Assembly: GCA_947632005.1 (NCBI GenBank)
Contig: CANRNU010000004.1
Span: 1 to 64,000 of the forward strand
Reading direction: 5' to 3'
Length of the DNA: 64,000 nucleotides
DNA from: an uncultured Oscillospiraceae bacterium
Lineage (GTDB): Bacteria; Bacillota; Clostridia; Oscillospirales; Oscillospiraceae
Shown here: positions 48,070-56,950 of the stretch, one piece after another
Layout: each line of letters begins with the position of its first letter
Position numbering within the stretch: position 1 is the first letter of the stretch
Program-made: the position numbers and the translations under genes
Notes under the pieces: model-generated
Seen by the model: only the letters and a program-made list of their open reading frames with translations
What the model was told of the DNA's origin: nothing
The model's database searches: none

Positions 48070-49419
48070 ATGCTGGCAGCAAGAGCGAGAGAACAGTTTG
48101 GGGTGAGGGCCCTGTCCTCCGGGCGGGCGGACAGAGTGCTGGCCCGGTGCGCGGATATCTACAGGGGACGGCCGGACTGGCTGGACCAGGACCCGGATCA
48201 GACCGTCCGAACGGTCAATATGGCCAAGAGCATCTGCTCGGAGACCGCAAGGCTCGCCACGTTGGCGGCGGGTGTCTCCGTCGGCGGGTCGGAACGGGCG
48301 CGGTGGCTCCAGGAACAGGTCGACCGGGTCAGGTCTCAGCTCCGGCAATGGGTGGAGTACGGCTGCGCCTATGGCACGGTCATCCTGAAACCCAACGGGG
48401 AGGACGTGGATCTGCTCACCCCGGACCGGTTCCTCATCACCGATATGGCAGGCGGGACCGTGACCGGGGCGGTGTTCCAGGGCGGGCGGTTCCAGCAGGA
48501 GGAGGGCAGGTTCTATACCCGGCTGGAGTACCACCGGTTTTTGGACGATGGGCGGTACGCCGTCAGCAACCGGTGTTTCGTGGGCGAGACGGCGGCGGAC
48601 CGGGGCAGACCGGTATCGCTGGACGTCACGCCATGGGCGGGACTGGCGGAGGACGTCATCGCCGAGGGCGTCACAAAACCCCTGTTCGGGGTGCTGCGGA
48701 TGCCGGGCGGCAACAATCTGGACCCGGCGTCGGCCATGGGACTGCCCGTATTCGCAGATGCTCTGGCAGAGCTGCGGGACCTGGATGTGGCCTACAGCCG
48801 CAACGCGGCGGAGATCGAGGACAGCAGACGCCTCGCCCTGCTGGACGACCGGCTCACCGAACAGGCCGGTACGCCCGTGGGCGGCGCCCGGCGGCTGCGG
48901 CTGCCCCGGTTCATCAAGAAAGCCTTCGGCTCCGGGGCGGAGGAGTATTACCAGGAGATCGACCCGGCGCTGAACACCGAGGCGCGCCTGATGGGCATCA
49001 ATGCGCTTCTCAGCCAGATCGGGTTCAAGTGCGGCTTTTCCAACGGGTACTTTGTCTTCAACGAGCGCTCCGGCGTCATGACCGCCACCCAGGTGGAGGC
49101 CGACGACCGGCGGACCATCCAATTGGTGAAGGATGTGCGGGATGCCCTGGAGACGGCTCTGGATGGGCTCATCTACGGACTGGACGCCTTCGCCGACGCC
49201 TACGCACTGGCACCGGAGGGGGCCTATGAGGTCACCTATGATTTCGGGGATATCACCTACAACCGGGAGGAGGACCGGGCCAGGTGGTATGGTTATGTGG
49301 CCGACGGACGGGCGCCGTTTTGGTACTATCTGACCCGCTTCGAGGGCTTCTCCGAGCAGGAGGCAAGGGCAATAGAGGCGGCGGGAAGCATGACACAAAA
49401 GGATATGCAGAGGGGGTAA
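48070..49419 (+). CDS. Phage portal protein
   Basis: A 449-residue protein. I choose ATG 48070, seven bases after GGGAGG, rather than the in-frame ATG 48055 that overlaps the ribosome site. The family's usual pattern is seen: an N-terminal helical wing (NMAKSICSETARLATLAAGV), core strands (GCAYGTVILKPNGEDVDLL; TPDRFLITDMAGG) and a C-terminal helical stem (TATQVEADDRRTIQLVKDV; ARAIEAAGSMTQKDMQRG). The dodecameric ring joins terminase to head. Flanking genes support the call. Confidence 0.82.
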   Translation: MLAARAREQFGVRALSSGRADRVLARCADIYRGRPDWLDQDPDQTVRTVNMAKSICSETARLATLAAGVSVGGSERARWLQEQVDRVRSQLRQWVEYGCAYGTVILKPNGEDVDLLTPDRFLITDMAGGTVTGAVFQGGRFQQEEGRFYTRLEYHRFLDDGRYAVSNRCFVGETAADRGRPVSLDVTPWAGLAEDVIAEGVTKPLFGVLRMPGGNNLDPASAMGLPVFADALAELRDLDVAYSRNAAEIEDSRRLALLDDRLTEQAGTPVGGARRLRLPRFIKKAFGSGAEEYYQEIDPALNTEARLMGINALLSQIGFKCGFSNGYFVFNERSGVMTATQVEADDRRTIQLVKDVRDALETALDGLIYGLDAFADAYALAPEGAYEVTYDFGDITYNREEDRARWYGYVADGRAPFWYYLTRFEGFSEQEARAIEAAGSMTQKDMQRG

Positions 49420-49422
49420 TCT

Positions 49423-49677
49423 ATGGAACGGGAATTTTTGCAGGCGCTGGACTTGGGCGAGGGAGCCAGATTGCCGGAAGAGGCCGTGGAGGCCATTTTG
49501 GCCGAGGCGGAAAAGACGGCGCCGGCCCGGACAGACGGACGGGTGCGGTTCACCGCGCGTATGGCGGCCAGTGACGGCTGCCAGATGACAAAAGAGCAGA
49601 TCATGGCCATCCGGGACCGGAAACGGCGCCGGGCGGCTATCGCACAGAATCTGAATCTATTTGAAAAGGAGAATTGA
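49423..49677 (+). CDS. Small phage head protein (scaffold-like remnant?)
   Basis: An 84-residue protein three bases after portal. The first ~30 residues (REFLQALDLGEGARLPEEAV) resemble the start of GP20-type scaffolding proteins. The rest (CQMTKEQIMAIRDRKRRRAA, ending LNLFEKEN) resembles short phage proteins that end in an EN-LF motif. There is no separate full scaffold or protease gene in the cluster. It may be a shortened scaffold or a fusion of two small proteins. Confidence 0.5.
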   Translation: MEREFLQALDLGEGARLPEEAVEAILAEAEKTAPARTDGRVRFTARMAASDGCQMTKEQIMAIRDRKRRRAAIAQNLNLFEKEN

Positions 49678-49678
49678 C

Positions 49679-50536
49679 ATGGCAGACGAAAACATCATCG
49701 GCAAGGACGAATTGGCCCACGTGCGGGAGATCGAGTTCGTGAGCGCCTTCGCCGGCTCCATCACGAAGCTCATGGAGGCCATCGGCGTCGCCCGCAAGGT
49801 CCCCAAGCAGGCGGGCGCGGTCCTCAAAGCCTATAAGGCCAAGGGCACCCTGGCCAGCGGCGCGGTGGAGGAGGGCGAGACCATCCCCCTGAGCAAGTAC
49901 CAGACCGAGGCGGTGGCTTACACGGAGATCACCCTGAAGAAGTGGCGGAAGGCCGCCTCCGCCGAGGCCATCATCGACCGGGGCTATGACCAGGCCGTGG
50001 ACATGATCACCGACGAGATGCTCCGGGATGTGCAGAAGACCATCCGGAAGGACTTCTTCGATTTTTTGGCCACCGGTACCGGCACCGCCAGCGGCGGCTC
50101 CTTCCAGGAGGCCATCGCCCAGGCCTGGGGCCAGCTCCAGGTGCTGTTTGACGACGACGGCGTGGCCTGTGTGTACTTCATCAATCCCCTGGATGTGGCG
50201 GATTATCTGGCTTCCGCGCCCATCTCCATGCAGAGCGCCTTCGGGCTGAGCTATGTGGAGAACTTCATGGGCCTGGGCACCGTCATCCTCAACAGCTCCG
50301 TGCCCAAGGGCACCGTGTATGCCACCGCCAAGGACAACCTGGTCCTCTATTACATCCCCGTCAACGGGGCGGACCTGAACGAGGCCTTCGAGTTCACCAG
50401 CGACGACACCGGCTATATCGGCATCCATGAGCAGGCCGATTACACCAATATGACCGCCTCCGACACCGTGGTGTGCGGCATGCAGCTGCTGGCCGAGAAG
50501 CTGGACGGCATCGTCAAGGCCACCATCGGCGGCTGA
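49679..50536 (+). CDS. Phage major capsid protein
   Basis: A 285-residue protein. The start ATG 49679 follows AAAAGGAGAATTGAC. The pattern fits the HK97 fold: an N-terminal helix (HVREIEFVSAFAGSITKLME), then a spine helix (AEAIIDRGYDQAVDMITDEM) and P-domain/A-domain strands (TVYATAKDNLVLYYIPVNG; TGYIGIHEQADYTNMTASDT). It occupies the classical slot after portal. It is shorter than many capsids (often ~300-400), and no N-terminal delta domain is visible. The next gene overlaps by one base. Confidence 0.8.
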   Translation: MADENIIGKDELAHVREIEFVSAFAGSITKLMEAIGVARKVPKQAGAVLKAYKAKGTLASGAVEEGETIPLSKYQTEAVAYTEITLKKWRKAASAEAIIDRGYDQAVDMITDEMLRDVQKTIRKDFFDFLATGTGTASGGSFQEAIAQAWGQLQVLFDDDGVACVYFINPLDVADYLASAPISMQSAFGLSYVENFMGLGTVILNSSVPKGTVYATAKDNLVLYYIPVNGADLNEAFEFTSDDTGYIGIHEQADYTNMTASDTVVCGMQLLAEKLDGIVKATIGG

Positions 50537-50988
50537 TGGAATGGGCGGAGTACGCCGTCCTTTATCCGGACGGACCGGAGGAGAAGGACTATGAGCGCTT
50601 CCGGTGGCAGGCCCGGCGGATCATGGACCGGGTGACCACCGGCGTGGACGGGGTGCGCAAGCTCTCTGCCGCGCCGCCTACAGAGCCGGACGCCGTCCAG
50701 GCTGTGGAGCGGTGCCAGGCAGCGCTGGTCCATGCGCTTTGGCAGATGGAGCGAGAAGAATGTTATGTTAACCGAGAGGACGGCACGGTGACGGGACGGG
50801 TGGTGACGGCCATCACCGCCGGCAGCGAGAGCGTGAGCTTTGCCGCGCCGGGGAACGGGGCGGTCACGGCCCGGGAGAAGGAGGAGCGCTGCCGCCGGAT
50901 GGCGGAGATGTACCTGGAGGGCGTGGCCGACGCCAACGGCGTCAACCTCACGTACATGGGGAGATACCCGATGAAAGCGGGTGCATGA
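50536..50988 (+). CDS. Head-tail connector protein
   Basis: A 150-residue helical protein; ATG 50536 shares its A with the capsid stop (TGATG). The repeated helix pattern (EKDYERFRWQARRIMDRVTT; VQAVERCQAALVHALWQMER) and a C-terminal helix (RRMAEMYLEGVADANGVNL) resemble HK97 gp6-type adaptors that extend the portal. It sits in the expected position after capsid. Confidence 0.7.
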   Translation: MEWAEYAVLYPDGPEEKDYERFRWQARRIMDRVTTGVDGVRKLSAAPPTEPDAVQAVERCQAALVHALWQMEREECYVNREDGTVTGRVVTAITAGSESVSFAAPGNGAVTAREKEERCRRMAEMYLEGVADANGVNLTYMGRYPMKAGA

Positions 50989-50989
50989 G

Positions 50990-51433
50990 ATGTACGAGGA
51001 TACGGTGACGGTGTTCAACCGGAAGAGGACGGAAAGCGGAGCGGTCTGGTATCCCACGGTCATCGAAGGGGTCCAGCTCGGCTGGGAGAGGGCCGGCGCA
51101 CTGGCCGGGTACGGCTGGAAGCAGGCCGGCCAGACGGCGGCCCTCATCCCCTATGTGCCCGGAGAGGGCACATGCACCGTGGCGGGAAAGATCTATCTGC
51201 CCCCCAAGATGTGGCAGAGGGTGGAGGAACCGGAGTTGTATATCACCTTTACGGATGGGGAGGACTTCGACTTCTTCATCCCGGCGGTGTGGCCGGAGAT
51301 GGAGCCGGTCCCGGACAGCACGTGGCCGGAGGGATTTTATGAGCATATGTGCCGGGAGCGGGACGGGGTGTTTGCCGTGGGCGGTGTGCACCGCTACCGG
51401 GCCCTGCCGCACTTTGAGATCACGGGGCGGTGA
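50990..51433 (+). CDS. Head closure/minor capsid protein
   Basis: A 147-residue beta-rich protein. The start ATG 50990 is two bases after the previous stop; GTG 50981 would overlap. Strands such as TVTVFNRKRTESGAVWYPTV and TCTVAGKIYLPPKMW suit a head-closure ring protein. It has no recognised motif. The call is from size, fold and position. Confidence 0.6.
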   Translation: MYEDTVTVFNRKRTESGAVWYPTVIEGVQLGWERAGALAGYGWKQAGQTAALIPYVPGEGTCTVAGKIYLPPKMWQRVEEPELYITFTDGEDFDFFIPAVWPEMEPVPDSTWPEGFYEHMCRERDGVFAVGGVHRYRALPHFEITGR

Positions 51434-51436
51434 GCG

Positions 51437-51904
51437 ATGGAGATCGTGTTCAAAGGTTTTTTCCTCCATGAGAAGGGCGTGGACGCCCGGCTCTCCATGG
51501 CCCGGCCATCCGCCCGGGCCACACTGGCCTTCCGGCGGGTCCATGAGATGGCCGCCGAGGACATGCTCCCCTATATGCCCAGCCGGACCGGCGGGTTCCG
51601 GGAGCGGACCAGAGCCGCCAACGCGTCGATGGCGGGTTCCGGGCAGATATACGCCGGAGTGGGGCCCATGGGACGGTATCTTTACCAAAACAGGGCTATG
51701 GTGGATGCGGCGACCGGAAAAGGACCGCAATTTATCCCTGGAGTGGGGCTGCGCTTTGAACGGGGCGCACGGCTCAGGACCACGGACAGGGCGCTGCACT
51801 ATACCAACGCCGCCGCGAGACCCGCCTGGTTCGGCTATACCAAGGCCCGGCGGCTCCGGGTCTGGGTGGACGAGACCCAGAAGATCATGGACGGTGGACG
51901 ATGA
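51437..51904 (+). CDS. Minor capsid protein (HK97 gp10-like)
   Basis: A 155-residue protein starting at ATG 51437. LAFRRVHEMAAEDMLPYMPS followed by TGGFRERTR and QIYAGVGPMGRYLYQ matches the minor-capsid-2 family, in which the protein makes a joint between head and tail. The C-terminal part is basic. It overlaps the next gene by four bases. Confidence 0.7.
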   Translation: MEIVFKGFFLHEKGVDARLSMARPSARATLAFRRVHEMAAEDMLPYMPSRTGGFRERTRAANASMAGSGQIYAGVGPMGRYLYQNRAMVDAATGKGPQFIPGVGLRFERGARLRTTDRALHYTNAAARPAWFGYTKARRLRVWVDETQKIMDGGR

Positions 51905-52389
51905 ACGAGGAAAAGAAGGAAGTCAAGTACGATGTAAAGGGCAGCCAGGTGCTGACGGAGGCCATCCGGGCCCTGGTCAACGGCTTTCCCGGCCTGGCCG
52001 AAGGGGAAAAGATCGCCTTTGCCACCCTGCGGGAAAGCGGCGGCCTGGCCATGTTCCCCGGAGACGGGGCCGTGGTAGACGAGGAACACAGGAGCGTCAC
52101 CGGACGTGTCCGGCAGGTGTGCCAGTACCCTTTTGTGGTGCTGCTCCGGGGCGCGGGATTCGGCGAGGAGGCCCGGGCAGCCGCCAAGGAGAAGCTGGAC
52201 GGTCTGGGCCGGTGGCTGGAGGGGCTGGGGGAATACCCCGGCCTTGGGGGAGGACGGCGGTTTTTGTACTTCTCCATCCAGGCACCGGCCTGGCTCTACG
52301 AGCGGGACGAGCACAGGACGGAGACCTGGGCGGTGGGATTGGCCGCCCACTACGAAAACATATTTCAAAAAATGATCGGAGGTAACTGA
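51901..52389 (+). CDS. Tail completion/minor capsid protein
   Basis: A 162-residue protein starting at ATG 51901, overlapping the previous stop. TEAIRALVNGFPGLAEGEKIAF opens a compact alpha/beta fold, with CQYPFVVLLRGAGFGEEAR and RRFLYFSIQAPAWLYERDE later. This is the pattern of minor-capsid-3/tail-terminator proteins that sit between head-joining proteins and tail tube in siphophages. Confidence 0.65.
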   Translation: MNEEKKEVKYDVKGSQVLTEAIRALVNGFPGLAEGEKIAFATLRESGGLAMFPGDGAVVDEEHRSVTGRVRQVCQYPFVVLLRGAGFGEEARAAAKEKLDGLGRWLEGLGEYPGLGGGRRFLYFSIQAPAWLYERDEHRTETWAVGLAAHYENIFQKMIGGN

Positions 52390-52391
52390 CA

Positions 52392-52919
52392 ATGGCAAAA
52401 CTGGAACGGGAGGCCCTGGGGCACTATCTGGACAGCAAGTTCAACACCAAGGTGGCCCAGGCGGCGGAGGCGGAGTTCGAGATCATCGGCGACGACATCG
52501 AGGAGATGAGCGTGGAGCTCAACTCCGACACGGAGCAGATCAAGAATATCCTTGGTCAGACCAAGACCCGGGACAACGGCTATGCCCCCAGCATGGAGGC
52601 GGACCCCTTCTACGCCGACCCGGACAAGAAGCTCTATCCCAAGCTGCGGGACATCGCCATGAACCGGATCAAGGGCGACGGGTGCAAGACCCTGATGCTG
52701 GAGGTCATCGTGGAGGACACGGAGGCGGAGAACCACAAGGCCTGGCTGCGGGAGGTCATGGTCAAGCCCCAGAGCTACGGCGGGGACACCGCTGGGTTCA
52801 ACATCCCCTTCACCGTCAGCGAGGACGGGGAGAGCCAGGAGGGCTATGTGTCCGCGGAGAGCATGAAGAGCGGCAGCCCCACCTTCACGGCGGGGGCCAT
52901 CCCCGGTATCGGCGGCTGA
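52392..52919 (+). CDS. Major tail tube protein
   Basis: A 175-residue protein, start ATG 52392 behind AGGTAACTGACA. It is mostly beta: DDIEEMSVELNSDTEQIKNIL and then MLEVIVEDTEAENHKAWLRE, ending in Gly-rich TFTAGAIPGIGG. Typical of long non-contractile tail tubes. There is no sheath gene, so the tail is siphovirus-like. Two hairpins follow the gene, perhaps stabilising this highly expressed message. Confidence 0.78.
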   Translation: MAKLEREALGHYLDSKFNTKVAQAAEAEFEIIGDDIEEMSVELNSDTEQIKNILGQTKTRDNGYAPSMEADPFYADPDKKLYPKLRDIAMNRIKGDGCKTLMLEVIVEDTEAENHKAWLREVMVKPQSYGGDTAGFNIPFTVSEDGESQEGYVSAESMKSGSPTFTAGAIPGIGG

Positions 52920-52939
52920 ACAAAAGAAGAGCTTTGAAA

Positions 52940-52967
52940 TGAAGGAGCCCCGCGCGGGGCTCCTTCA
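52940..52967 (+). terminator. Stem-loop after tail tube gene
   Basis: A 12-bp perfect stem TGAAGGAGCCCC with loop GCGC and complement, followed by TCAAGGCTCTTTT. Confidence 0.65.
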
Positions 52968-52985
52968 TCAAGGCTCTTTTCACTT

Positions 52986-53015
52986 TCCCCAAAGGGCAGG
53001 AACGCCCTTTGGGGA
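52986..53015. repeat. 30-nt palindrome, copy C
   Basis: TCCCCAAAGGGC, AGGAAC, GCCCTTTGGGGA, then CCCC, inside the tail operon. Confidence 0.75.
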
Positions 53016-53046
53016 CCCCGACAAAATGGTAAGGAGGATATAGATC

Positions 53047-53475
53047 ATGGCAGATGTGATGAAGCTGCGGGTGGAGACCGGAGCGGTCACGGTGGAGGTG
53101 GAGGACGAGCGGGGCAGAGGGCTGGGCTCCTTCGACTTCAACCCCGCCGACTCTAACATCCTCAAGCGCTACGGCGCGGTGGTGGATTTTTTCAACGGAC
53201 TGCACTTCGACGACGGGGGCAGCGAGGAGGAGCAGCTCACGCAGATGAACAAGCTGGCGGACGACATCGCCGGGCAGTTCGACTATCTGCTGGGGTATGA
53301 CGTGTCGGGCGCCGTGTTCGGCAAGTGCGGGCCGCTGACGGTGACGAAAAACGGCGACTTCTTCTTCGAGCAGGTGCTGGAGGGGGTGGGCTCGCTCATC
53401 GAGCAGGTCACCAAGAAGCGGCTGGACAAGAAGCTGGCCAAGATCCGCAGGGCCACGGCCAAGTACAGCAAATGA
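53047..53475 (+). CDS. Tail assembly chaperone (first ORF)
   Basis: A 142-residue acidic protein, ATG 53047 behind AAGGAGGATATAGATC. Size and place between tail tube and Gp15 match the assembly chaperone that binds tape measure. It overlaps the next gene by four bases (ATGA), so no ribosomal frameshift is needed. A helix-rich C-terminus (VTKKRLDKKLAKIRRATAK) fits. Confidence 0.65.
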   Translation: MADVMKLRVETGAVTVEVEDERGRGLGSFDFNPADSNILKRYGAVVDFFNGLHFDDGGSEEEQLTQMNKLADDIAGQFDYLLGYDVSGAVFGKCGPLTVTKNGDFFFEQVLEGVGSLIEQVTKKRLDKKLAKIRRATAKYSK

Positions 53476-54059
53476 GCGGAGAGCGCGCCTCGCCGTGGAG
53501 GCTGCCCACGTCCCTGGAGGTCGGCGGCGTGGACTATCCCATCCGGACGGATTTCCGGGACGTGCTGTATCTTTTGGAGATTTTCGGGGACCCGGAGTAT
53601 GAGCCGGACGAGCAGGGGGCCATCTGCCTGCGGGTGATGTACCCCCAGTGGGAGAGCATCCCGGCGGAGCGGCAGGAGGAGGCCCTGGCCCGGGCGGTGG
53701 AGTTCATCGACATGGGCGTGGGCGGCGAGAATGGCCGGGACCGGGGCAGAAAGCCCCGGACGGTGGACTGGGAGCAGGACGGGCCGATCATCGTGCCGGC
53801 GGTGAACAAGGTGCTGGGCCAGGAGGTGCGGGCGATGGAGTACCTGCACTGGTGGACGTTTCTGGGGGCCTACATGGAGATCGGGGAGAGCCTGTTCACC
53901 ACGGTGCTGGGCATCCGGCAGAAGCGGGCCCGGGGAAAGAAGCTGGAGAAGTATGAGCAGGAGTTTTGCAGGGACAACCGGGATCTGGTGACCCTGCGGA
54001 AGAAGCAGACGGCTGCCGAACGGGAGCGGCAGGATGCGCTGAAGACGCTGTTTGTGTGA
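53472..54059 (+). CDS. Bacteriophage Gp15-family protein
   Basis: A 195-residue protein; ATG 53472 overlaps the previous stop. Family phrases: LPTSLEVGGVDYPIRTDFRD, MYPQWESIPAERQEEAL, VDWEQDGPIIVPAVNKVLGQ and EYLHWWTFLGAYMEIGE. Gp15 proteins lie next to tape-measure genes in Firmicutes siphophages and act as tail assembly chaperones. Confidence 0.85.
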   Translation: MSGERASPWRLPTSLEVGGVDYPIRTDFRDVLYLLEIFGDPEYEPDEQGAICLRVMYPQWESIPAERQEEALARAVEFIDMGVGGENGRDRGRKPRTVDWEQDGPIIVPAVNKVLGQEVRAMEYLHWWTFLGAYMEIGESLFTTVLGIRQKRARGKKLEKYEQEFCRDNRDLVTLRKKQTAAERERQDALKTLFV

Positions 54060-54071
54060 GGAGTTGAGAGC

Positions 54072-56570
54072 ATGGCGGAAGACGGTTCTGTTGTCATCAG
54101 AATACGGTTTGAGACGGGCGACGTGGACCAGGGCGTCGAGCAGATAAAGGCTGCCTGCAAACGGGCGGGCAGGGTCGTGTCGGAGATGGGAAGGTCGGCG
54201 GCGAAGCAGTGGCGGCTTCCCCAGGCGGAGAGCGCCGGGAGGACCATGGACAGCCTGGCCGAAAAAACGGAGGCGCTGGAGCAGACTTCGGCCCGCAGCG
54301 GGCTGACCGGCCTGGGGGAGGGCCTGCAGGATGTGGAGCGGGGCGCGGAGCTGGCTGCCGGCGGCCTGGACCGGACGGATGCAGTGCTGGGCGCGGTGGG
54401 ATTGAGTATGGCGGGAAGCTATGCAAGCGCGGTGAAGTTCGGCCTTGGCATCCAGGCGCTGTCGGCCCTGTTCGCGGGGCTGAGCCGAACGGTCCGGGAT
54501 GGGATGAACAGCTTTGCCCAGTATGACAGCGGGGTGCGGTCCGCTCTGGGCAGTCTCAAAAGCTCCCTCAGCGGGCTCAAGGGCGCTTTTATCACGGCCT
54601 TCGCGCCCATCGCCTCCGCCATCGCGCCATACCTGTCCAGCCTGTGCAGCATGCTGGTCACGGCGGCCAACTATGTGGCCATGTTCTTCGCCATCCTGGG
54701 CGGGAAAAGCACCTATAAGCGGGCGGTGGTCGGGGCGTCGTCCGCCGCGTCCGCCATTTCCGCGGCGGGCGGCGCGGCGAAGATCGCCACCCTCAGCATG
54801 GATGGATTCGGCCAGGCGGCGACCGCGGCGGTGACCACCACCGGCCAGGCGGCAGCCCTGACCGCGGGCAGCATCACCAAGGTGAGCCGTGCCGTCAAGG
54901 ACGCGAAAAACAACCTCTCCGGGCTGGATGAACTGAATCTCTGGAAGGTGGAGGAACAGTCCGGCGGCGGCTCCGGCGGAGGCGGTGGGGGCAGTCCCGG
55001 CGGGGGAGGCGGCCTGGATATCCAGGACGGCAGCGGCTTTACCTTTGAGGAGGTGCCCATCGACCCGGCCTTTACCAATAAGATCGAGTGGCTCAAGGAC
55101 CACTTCGACGAGCTGCTCACGGTGGCCGGGGCCATCGGGGCGGCAGTGCTGGGGTGGAAGATCGCCCGGGCCTTCGGCGCCGGGCTCAAGACCGCTCTTG
55201 GCGCGGCTATGGGCCTGGGCGGCGCGGTGCTGCTGGTGAGGGGCTATCTGGACGCCTGGAAAAACGGCATTGACCTGACCAATATGACGGAGACGTTCAC
55301 GGGCCTGGCCATGGTCATCAGCGGCGTCGGCATCGCGGCGGGCCCCACGGCGGCGGCGCTGACGGCATTGGTGGGCGGCATCGGTACCGTGGTGCTGGCG
55401 CTGCGGGAATGGATCGATACCGGTACGCTCACCAATGAGGGGCTCAGGACGCTGACCGGGGGCATCCTGCTGGTGGGCGGCGCTCTGAGCGTGCTGTCCG
55501 GCTCCTGGTTCCCGCTGGCCGCGTCCGCTGCGGCTGCTGTGGCCGTCGCCGTGGCCGCGCGGTGGGATGAGATCAAGGCCAAGACCACACAGGTCTGGAC
55601 AGGTATCAAACAGTCCGTCTCGGATGCCTGGTCGGCCATCAAAAGCAAGGTCACAGAAAAAGCCCAGGCGGTGAAGGAGAAGGTGTCGGAGGTCTTTCTC
55701 GCGGTCAGAGAGAAGATCCAAAGCTCCCTCTCGGCGGCTCGGGAGACGGCAGCGGAGCGATTTGAACAGCTCCGCGCCGCCGCCGCAGAGAAGACCGCCG
55801 GCGCCAGACAGGCGGTGGCGGACGCCTTTACGCAGATCGGGGAGAGGATCCGGGAAAATGTCAACGCGGCAAAGCAGACGGTGTCCACGGTATTCCAGAG
55901 CATCAAGGAGGCCATCGGAGAAAAGCTGGAGGGGGCCAAAAAGGCGGTCTCAGACGCCATCGGCGCCATCAAGAAGCTTTTCAATTTTTCCTGGAGCCTG
56001 CCGAAGCTGAAGCTGCCCCATGTGTCTGTGTCCGGCAGCTTCTCCTTGGCACCGCCCAGCGCGCCGCGTTTTTCCGTGAGCTGGTACGCCAAAGGCGGCA
56101 TCGTGGACGGGCCCACGCTCATCGGCGCCGGCGAGGCCGGAAAGGAGGCCATCGTGCCCCTGGAACGGCATACGGAGTGGATCGGCGGCGTGGCGGAACG
56201 GCTGGCGTGCCTGCTGGACGGGACAGGTCTGAGCAGGGGCCTGGAGGAGATCGCCCGGAGGCTCGGGGAGATACCGCCCGCGCTGGAACGCCTGGGACTG
56301 GCATGGGCCCGCGTGCCGCAGCCGGCGGTGGCCTCCGGCCGGGTCATACCGCCCAGGGCGCTGTATGTGGACGGCCCGGTCCAGGGGTTGTCGGACCCGG
56401 CCTCCGTGCTGCGGCAGATGCTCTCCGGCGGTCAGGGACCGGGCCAGCAGGACAGGAGCTATACCTTTATCGCAAAGATGAACGGTCGGACGCTCTTCCG
56501 TCAGGTCATCGACGAGGGCAGTATGGTGATGAGCCGGACCGGGAGAAATCCCTTTGACTTGGGAGGATGA
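54072..56570 (+). CDS. Phage tail tape measure protein
   Basis: An 832-residue protein. The N-terminal helical region and hydrophobic segments ([60 protein letters not shown]) are followed by coiled coils rich in Ala/Lys/Glu ([20 protein letters not shown]). The typical end is [21 protein letters not shown] Gly-rich hinge ([15 protein letters not shown]) lies near residue 300. Length implies a fairly short tail. No transglycosylase domain was recognised. Confidence 0.88.
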   Translation: MAEDGSVVIRIRFETGDVDQGVEQIKAACKRAGRVVSEMGRSAAKQWRLPQAESAGRTMDSLAEKTEALEQTSARSGLTGLGEGLQDVERGAELAAGGLDRTDAVLGAVGLSMAGSYASAVKFGLGIQALSALFAGLSRTVRDGMNSFAQYDSGVRSALGSLKSSLSGLKGAFITAFAPIASAIAPYLSSLCSMLVTAANYVAMFFAILGGKSTYKRAVVGASSAASAISAAGGAAKIATLSMDGFGQAATAAVTTTGQAAALTAGSITKVSRAVKDAKNNLSGLDELNLWKVEEQSGGGSGGGGGGSPGGGGGLDIQDGSGFTFEEVPIDPAFTNKIEWLKDHFDELLTVAGAIGAAVLGWKIARAFGAGLKTALGAAMGLGGAVLLVRGYLDAWKNGIDLTNMTETFTGLAMVISGVGIAAGPTAAALTALVGGIGTVVLALREWIDTGTLTNEGLRTLTGGILLVGGALSVLSGSWFPLAASAAAAVAVAVAARWDEIKAKTTQVWTGIKQSVSDAWSAIKSKVTEKAQAVKEKVSEVFLAVREKIQSSLSAARETAAERFEQLRAAAAEKTAGARQAVADAFTQIGERIRENVNAAKQTVSTVFQSIKEAIGEKLEGAKKAVSDAIGAIKKLFNFSWSLPKLKLPHVSVSGSFSLAPPSAPRFSVSWYAKGGIVDGPTLIGAGEAGKEAIVPLERHTEWIGGVAERLACLLDGTGLSRGLEEIARRLGEIPPALERLGLAWARVPQPAVASGRVIPPRALYVDGPVQGLSDPASVLRQMLSGGQGPGQQDRSYTFIAKMNGRTLFRQVIDEGSMVMSRTGRNPFDLGG

Positions 56571-56575
56571 CGACG

Positions 56576-56950
56576 ATGCAGGATGTGATCAAAATGAACG
56601 GCAAGACCATCCTTCAGCCCGACGAGGGACTGGGGTATGATTTTGAGACCACCTATACCGACGACAGCACCCGGGTCCAGAGCGGCGTGCTGCACGCCTC
56701 CGCCATGTTCACCGTGGAGGCCTTCAGCTATGAGGCCACCTGGGTGGGGCTGGAGGATATGAAGACCATTTTGCAGATCGTGGCCAAGGGAAAACCGTTC
56801 ACGCTGCACTATTTCTCCCCCTACTATGGCACTTGGCGGGACGGCCGGTTCTATGTGGGCAAGGGGTCGCTGGAGATCGGACGGCTCAATACGGCGGAGG
56901 AGAGGTTCGACAGCCTCTCCTTCAACATGATCGGGGTAAATCCGCTATGA
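56576..56950 (+). CDS. Phage tail protein (DUF6711-like)
   Basis: A 124-residue beta-rich protein. I choose ATG 56576, nine bases after GGGAGG. ATG 56567 would overlap the ribosome site. ILQPDEGLGYDFETTYTDDS and LQIVAKGKPFTLHYFSPYYG resemble small distal-tail proteins in clostridial phages. It overlaps the next gene (ATGA) and sits between tape measure and baseplate. Confidence 0.65.
   Translation: MQDVIKMNGKTILQPDEGLGYDFETTYTDDSTRVQSGVLHASAMFTVEAFSYEATWVGLEDMKTILQIVAKGKPFTLHYFSPYYGTWRDGRFYVGKGSLEIGRLNTAEERFDSLSFNMIGVNPL

Noticed and set aside
53047-54059. Programmed frameshift between tail chaperones
   Set aside because: No slippery run at the junction, and the second gene has its own ATG overlapping the stop.
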